Below are positions 60,448 through 64,000 of a stretch of DNA of 64,000 nucleotides, piece by piece. How positions within the stretch are numbered: the first letter of the stretch is position 1; every line of letters begins with the position of its first letter. The stretch comes from Raineyella antarctica (lineage in GTDB: Bacteria > Actinomycetota > Actinomycetes > Propionibacteriales > Propionibacteriaceae): NCBI RefSeq assembly GCF_900092135.1, contig NZ_FMYF01000002.1:289014-353013 (forward strand), read 5' to 3'. A program made the position numbers and the translations under genes. Below the pieces are notes generated by a model. It saw only the letters and a program-made list of their open reading frames with translations, had not been told where the DNA came from and did not search any database.

Positions 60448-61988
60448 CAGCACTCCCCGTAGTCAGGCACGACAGGTGTCGGGGTCGCGACCGGCGTCGG
60501 CGGCCGCGCGGAGGGGGACGCCGAGGCGGCCGCCTTCCTGGCCTCCTCGGCGGCCTTGCGGGCGGCCTCGGTGGCCGCGGCGGCATCGCTGTCGGCCTTG
60601 GTCCGTACGGAGCGGCAGTACTCGGCGTTCGCGGCGAGCTCCGCGGTGCTGGCATGGGCGGCCTGGAGCGACTGCACCGTGATGGTGTCGTTGACCTGCT
60701 GCTGGAAGCGCGGGGACAGGTCGGCGACCGGGATCTGCTGGGACTCGACCACCTTGTTCAGGTGCCAGGAGCCCACGTTGGCGTTGAAGCCGCGGAAGAT
60801 CGCCACCTGGCCGTTGTCCGCTCCGACGAAGTAGCTGTTGCGCCAGACCGCCCAGGTGCCCAGCACCGCCGCGGCGAGCACGGCCAGGGCGACCAGGAAC
60901 GAGAGCGCCATACCCAGCGCCCGGCGCCGTGGTGGGGGTGCCGGCCGCGGTGCGTAGCGGGCGTCCTCCTGCGGGGTGGTGGCCAGGTGCTGGGGTGGGA
61001 CGTGGGCCGGGATCGGCACCACCTCGATGTCATGGCTGTGTACGTCGGCGCCCTGGGCCTGGCTGGCGACGTCCTCGGGGATCGGGTTGCCCTCGGCGTC
61101 GACCAGCACCACGGCGTCGAGTTCGGCCGGGTCGATCGGGATCTCCTGCGTACGCTCCGAGACCTGCGGGATGGCGGCGGTGGCCGCCGCGCCGACCGTG
61201 ACCGGCACGGTGGCGGGCGCAGTGGCCGGGTTCCCGTCCTCGGCTGGGGCCTCCTCGACGACATCGGCCAGCACCACTGTGATGTTGTCCGAGCCGCCCG
61301 CGGCATGGGCAGCGGAGACCAGCTGGCGCAGCGCCTCCTCACGGTCCGGGACGGCGACCATTCGGGCCAGGTCCACGTCGTCGACCAGCCCACAGAGCCC
61401 GTCGGAGCACAGCAGCAGCCGGTCCCCGGCCGCCGCGTCGATCAGTCCGATGTCGGGATCGTTCTGCGGGGCGCCGTTGAGGACCCGCAGCAGTAGCGAG
61501 CGGTGCGGGTGGGTGGCCGCCTCCTCGGGGGTCAGTCGGCCCTCGTCGACCAGCGACTGCACCCAGGAGTGGTCGTGCGTGACACGGACGAACGAGTCCT
61601 CGCGGAGCCGGTACATCCGGGAGTCGCCGATGTGCGCCACCGCGAAGTCGGTGCCGTCGAAGGCGGCGGCTGTGACGGTGGTTCCCATCCCCTCCAGCCC
61701 CGGATCGTCGGCGGCGAGGTCGGCGATCAGTTCGTTGGCCTCGTGGAGGCGCTGGGTCAGGCGCTCGAGCAGGGCCTCGCCGACCGGCCGCTCCGCCTCG
61801 GCGGACAGCTCCTGGTCGAGGTCGCGCAGGCGGGTCACCGCCACGCTGGAGGCCAGGTCCCCCGCCGCGGCACCGCCCATCCCGTCGGCGACGAGGAGCA
61901 GGTGGGCGGAGGCGTAGCCCGAGTCCTGGTTGTTCTTGCGGACGAGGCCGATCTCGGAGTGAGCTACGCAGTGGAGCGTCAACGGCAT
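60447..61988 (-). CDS. pstP: PP2C-type protein phosphatase (PstP-like)
   Basis: A 513-residue phosphatase that reverses the serine/threonine kinase. It has metal-binding motifs VADGMGG and GDSRMY in an N-terminal domain (residues ~1-240), GSDNITVVL, then a disordered linker, one membrane helix (MALSFLVALAVLAAAVLGTW) and an extracytoplasmic part with an Ala/Arg/Pro-rich tail. It is transcribed with the FHA proteins upstream (2-bp gap) and rodA downstream. Confidence 0.95.
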   Translation of the reverse strand: MPLTLHCVAHSEIGLVRKNNQDSGYASAHLLLVADGMGGAAAGDLASSVAVTRLRDLDQELSAEAERPVGEALLERLTQRLHEANELIADLAADDPGLEGMGTTVTAAAFDGTDFAVAHIGDSRMYRLREDSFVRVTHDHSWVQSLVDEGRLTPEEAATHPHRSLLLRVLNGAPQNDPDIGLIDAAAGDRLLLCSDGLCGLVDDVDLARMVAVPDREEALRQLVSAAHAAGGSDNITVVLADVVEEAPAEDGNPATAPATVPVTVGAAATAAIPQVSERTQEIPIDPAELDAVVLVDAEGNPIPEDVASQAQGADVHSHDIEVVPIPAHVPPQHLATTPQEDARYAPRPAPPPRRRALGMALSFLVALAVLAAAVLGTWAVWRNSYFVGADNGQVAIFRGFNANVGSWHLNKVVESQQIPVADLSPRFQQQVNDTITVQSLQAAHASTAELAANAEYCRSVRTKADSDAAAATEAARKAAEEARKAAASASPSARPPTPVATPTPVVPDYGEC

Positions 61989-61990
61989 AC

Positions 61991-62509
61991 TCAGGGCTCC
62001 AGCTTCAGGATCGTGCGCCCGACCCGGATCTCGTCCTCGGTCCCCACGCTGGTCGGGGCGGAGATCCGCCGGCCGTTGACATAGGTGCCGTTGGTGGAGC
62101 CCATGTCCTCCAGGTAGAGGCCCTGGTCCCCGTTGACCACGCGCGCATGGCGGGTCGAGATGTAGTCGTCCTCGAGCACGATCGCGCACTCGGGGGACCG
62201 GCCGATCACCACGTACGTGCCGGCCTGGTCCACCTCGGCGGCCATGCCGGTCTGGGGTCCGTTGGTGACGATCAGGCGGGCCGGGACCACCGAGGCGGGG
62301 GCCGGACGACCCGGCAGCGGAGCCGCGGGCGTGCGCTCGGCGCGCCGGTTACGGGTCTTCACGGGCCGCGGTTCGGGAGCCGGCAGCTCGGAGGCCGGGA
62401 CGCGGCGACCGAAGAGGTCGGTGCGGATGACGTTCACCGCCAGCAGGATGAAGATCCACAGGAGTGCCAGGTAGCCGATCTTCAGGCCCGACAGCAGGAT
62501 GTCCGACAT
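61991..62509 (-). CDS. fhaB: FHA-domain protein FhaB/FipA-like
   Basis: A 172-residue protein with an N-terminal membrane helix (LLWIFILLAVNVIR) and a C-terminal phosphothreonine-binding FHA domain (IGRSPECAIVLEDDYISTRHARV, MGSTNGTYVNG). It links kinase signalling to cell wall synthesis. Its start overlaps the fhaA stop by one base, and the phosphatase starts 2 bp after its stop. Confidence 0.94.
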   Translation of the reverse strand: MSDILLSGLKIGYLALLWIFILLAVNVIRTDLFGRRVPASELPAPEPRPVKTRNRRAERTPAAPLPGRPAPASVVPARLIVTNGPQTGMAAEVDQAGTYVVIGRSPECAIVLEDDYISTRHARVVNGDQGLYLEDMGSTNGTYVNGRRISAPTSVGTEDEIRVGRTILKLEP

Positions 62510-63225
62510 CAGTGCTCCGTGGACGGCGAGTGGACGAGCATCCGGGTCGAGCCGATCTCGATCCGCGAGCCGTCGTGCAGTGGCGCCTGGGTGACCCGCT
62601 GTCCGTTGACGATGATGCCGTTGGTCGAGCCCAGGTCGACGATCGTGACCTGCTGGTCGTCACCGGTGCCGGAGACCTTGATCTCGGCGTGCTGCCGGGA
62701 GATGCCGGGGTCGTTGATCCGCAGGTCGGCACTGGTGCCCCGGCCGATGATGAAGCCGGGAGGGGTGAGCGGATGGCGCATCCCGTTGACCTCCAGGACC
62801 AGCCTCGAGCGGCTGATCTGGGTGGTGCTGGGCGGGGTGGGGCCCGGGTCGACGCCGGCGACGGCCTCGGAGGTCACGGTGAACTGCCCGGTCGGCAGTG
62901 AGGTGTCGAGCTCGTAGCTGATCGTGATCGGGCCGTTGAAGATGTAGCCCTGGCTGGAGGCGTGCTGCTTCAGCTCCGGCACGATCTCCCGGCTCAGCGT
63001 CTTGCCGTACGGGGTCAGGCGCTCGTGGTCGTGCTGGGAGAGCCGGACGGTGAAGTTGTTCGGGACCAGGCGGCGATCGCGGGAGACCACCTTGGCCTCG
63101 GCGTCGAGCTCGCGCTGCAGGCGCGCAGCGATCTCGACCGGCTGGACGTCACCCTTGAACGCGCGGGCGAAGACGCCGCTGACGGCGCCCTCCAGCTTCC
63201 GCTCGAAGCGGTCGAAGACTCCCAC
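62509..63225 (-). CDS. fhaA: FHA-domain protein FhaA-like (DUF3662)
   Basis: A 238-residue protein with an N-terminal DUF3662 domain (RFERKLEGAVSGVFARAFKG; EIAARLQRELD) and a C-terminal FHA domain (IGRGTSADLRINDPGISRQH; LGSTNGIIVNG). It is shorter than mycobacterial FhaA, which has a long linker between the domains. The start is a GTG at 63225 preceded by GGAAGGAACTGAGA. First gene of the fhaA-fhaB-pstP-rodA-pbpA-pknB-pabA operon. Confidence 0.93.
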   Translation of the reverse strand: MGVFDRFERKLEGAVSGVFARAFKGDVQPVEIAARLQRELDAEAKVVSRDRRLVPNNFTVRLSQHDHERLTPYGKTLSREIVPELKQHASSQGYIFNGPITISYELDTSLPTGQFTVTSEAVAGVDPGPTPPSTTQISRSRLVLEVNGMRHPLTPPGFIIGRGTSADLRINDPGISRQHAEIKVSGTGDDQQVTIVDLGSTNGIIVNGQRVTQAPLHDGSRIEIGSTRMLVHSPSTEH

Positions 63226-63429
63226 TCTCAGTTCCTTCCGGCTGACTGCACGGGTATCGCAATCCTGATCTTATGCGCCGGGGTGCGCGCACCCTACGAT
63301 TGTCGGCCCTGTCGGGCGCTGCCCACGGTACCGGGAGCGGGCCCCTGGGCCGATTTCGTGTTTGGGGGGAGGTGTGTGCTATGGTTTTCCGGTTGCTACG
63401 GGAGGCCTCAATGGCCGCCCGAGTCACTT

Positions 63430-63512
63430 GCGCGAGTGGCGGAACGGCAGACGCGCTGGCTTCAGGTGCCAGTGTCCCTTGGGACGTGGAGGTTCAAATC
63501 CTCTCTCGCGCA
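63430..63512 (+). tRNA. tRNA-Leu (CAG)
   Basis: A cloverleaf is visible: acceptor arms GCGCGAG and CTCGCGC, an anticodon arm CTGGC-TTCAGGT-GCCAG with anticodon CAG, a variable arm as in type II tRNAs, and a T loop TTCAAAT. The 3' CCA is not encoded. A leucine tRNA sits in the same place in mycobacteria. Confidence 0.95.
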
Positions 63513-63519
63513 CAAATGG

Positions 63520-63553
63520 AACGCCTGGACCTACGGAAGTAGGCCCAGGCGTT
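63520..63553 (+). terminator. terminator of tRNA-Leu
   Basis: A 15-position stem (AACGCCTGG and CCTAC pair with GTAGG and CCAGGCGTT, with one mismatch) and a GGAA loop, followed by CTTCGTTT. It begins 8 bp after the tRNA. Confidence 0.85.
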
Positions 63554-63604
63554 CTTCGTTTCCGGTGGGCGTCTTGCGTGCCGATGGGCTGCTGGTGACG
63601 TGGA

Positions 63605-63649
63605 GCCCCGGTGGACGCCTGCTCCTATCGAGGGGAGCGCCACCGGGGC
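63605..63649. repeat. second GC-rich inverted repeat after the tRNA
   Basis: GCCCCGGTGG (63605-63614) pairs perfectly with 63640-63649. The 25 bp between them contain a further small GCTCC/GGAGC stem. It may be a terminator or an element boundary. Confidence 0.6.
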
Positions 63650-63775
63650 CTCGTCATTGCGGCGGGGCGGACTTCTCCCGGCCTGCGCGCGCCCCTGTCG
63701 ATGGGGTCCTCCCACGGGCTACCGTCCATGGATACGACTGGTCAACTCGCTCCTGGTCCGGACGGAGGCACGGCC

Positions 63776-64000
63776 ATGACTGCCGAGGATCCCGACACGA
63801 TCGCCGCTCGCATCCGCGCCGACGTCTCTTTCCTGTCCGGCCGGCTGGAGGCGCTGGCCGCTGACCTGAGGCTGCTGGCGGAGTCCGTGGCCCCCCGGCA
63901 ACGCACTGTCCCGGGTCCACCCCAGGAGGAACTGCCGGACGACTGGGGATCGGACGGGAACCCACCGGACGTGACGACATCGGACGAGCCGGTGGAAGAC
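63776..64000 (+). CDS. unrecognised protein, N-terminal part only
   Basis: The gene continues past the window end, so only 75 residues are visible. A GGAGG sits before the ATG. The start, MTAEDPDTIAARIRADVSFLSGRLEALA, is a short helix. The later part is acidic and Pro-rich. There is no signal peptide in the visible part. The family is not recognised. Confidence 0.6.
   Translation, partial: MTAEDPDTIAARIRADVSFLSGRLEALAADLRLLAESVAPRQRTVPGPPQEELPDDWGSDGNPPDVTTSDEPVED

Noticed and set aside
63605-63649. Attachment site of an integrated element next to tRNA-Leu
   Set aside because: No repeat of the tRNA 3' end and no integrase gene are seen in the window.

Overview
The window is high-GC, densely packed DNA from an actinobacterium. 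The evidence is the gene set and order at the right end (crgA, a DUF881 protein, pabA, a PASTA kinase, pbpA, rodA, a PP2C phosphatase, fhaB, fhaA, tRNA-Leu), which matches the order known near the chromosomal origin of Mycobacterium tuberculosis and relatives. GTG and TTG starts and 1-4 bp start/stop overlaps are frequent. A genus cannot be named from sequence alone; a propionibacterial or mycobacterial-type actinomycete fits. No insertion sequence, prophage or CRISPR array was seen.

Left part (1-10.4 kb): the end of a partial complex-I-like operon (nuoA and an unusual NuoB-like protein with a Met-Asp-His-Gly repeat, cut by the window edge); a small run of secreted proteins (lysozyme-like, HNH-like lipoprotein, V8-type serine protease); dnaB preceded by a cluster of DnaA-box-like sites; a copper sensor and chaperone (csoR, copZ); UDP-glucose dehydrogenase; and a Lon-N/thiamine-binding/ankyrin trio.

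10.4-20 kb: a repeat-rich intergenic block, then a complete minus-strand phenol-hydroxylase-type di-iron monooxygenase operon (P1-P2-P3-P4-P5 order) with an unrecognised leader gene, facing a divergent large NB-ARC/LuxR-type regulator. A RibD-like reductase and an SBF-type transporter follow.

20-33.5 kb: a BlaI-type repressor divergent from cydABDC (cytochrome bd oxidase and its assembly exporter), then a CstR-like persulfide sensor, and on the other strand a small Cys-rich protein plus a CoA-disulfide-reductase/rhodanese fusion. Similar C-run/G-run palindromes lie before csoR, cstR and the Cys-rich gene. A TetR-controlled asymmetric heterodimeric ABC exporter follows.

33.5-43.7 kb: a YciI gene remnant, a HAD phosphatase, a UPF0145 protein, the conserved CP-ATP-grasp/alpha-E/transglutaminase trio, lysS (probably leaderless), an epimerase-like protein, and a PadR-controlled DrrAB-type ABC exporter with a DUF1048 protein.

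43.7-51.3 kb: an ArsR-type regulator and six genes of a membrane-bound hydrogenase/complex-I-related complex whose large subunit lacks the NiFe-binding cysteines. The layout matches M. tuberculosis Rv0081-Rv0087 as I know it, so this is more likely an energy-converting hydrogenase-related (Ehr) complex than a hydrogenase. A blue-copper lipoprotein, a TetR regulator and a ROK sugar kinase come next.

53.7-64 kb: the cell-division and cell-wall signalling cluster on the minus strand, with only one kinase where mycobacteria have pknA and pknB, then tRNA-Leu(CAG) and a short unrecognised gene cut by the window end.
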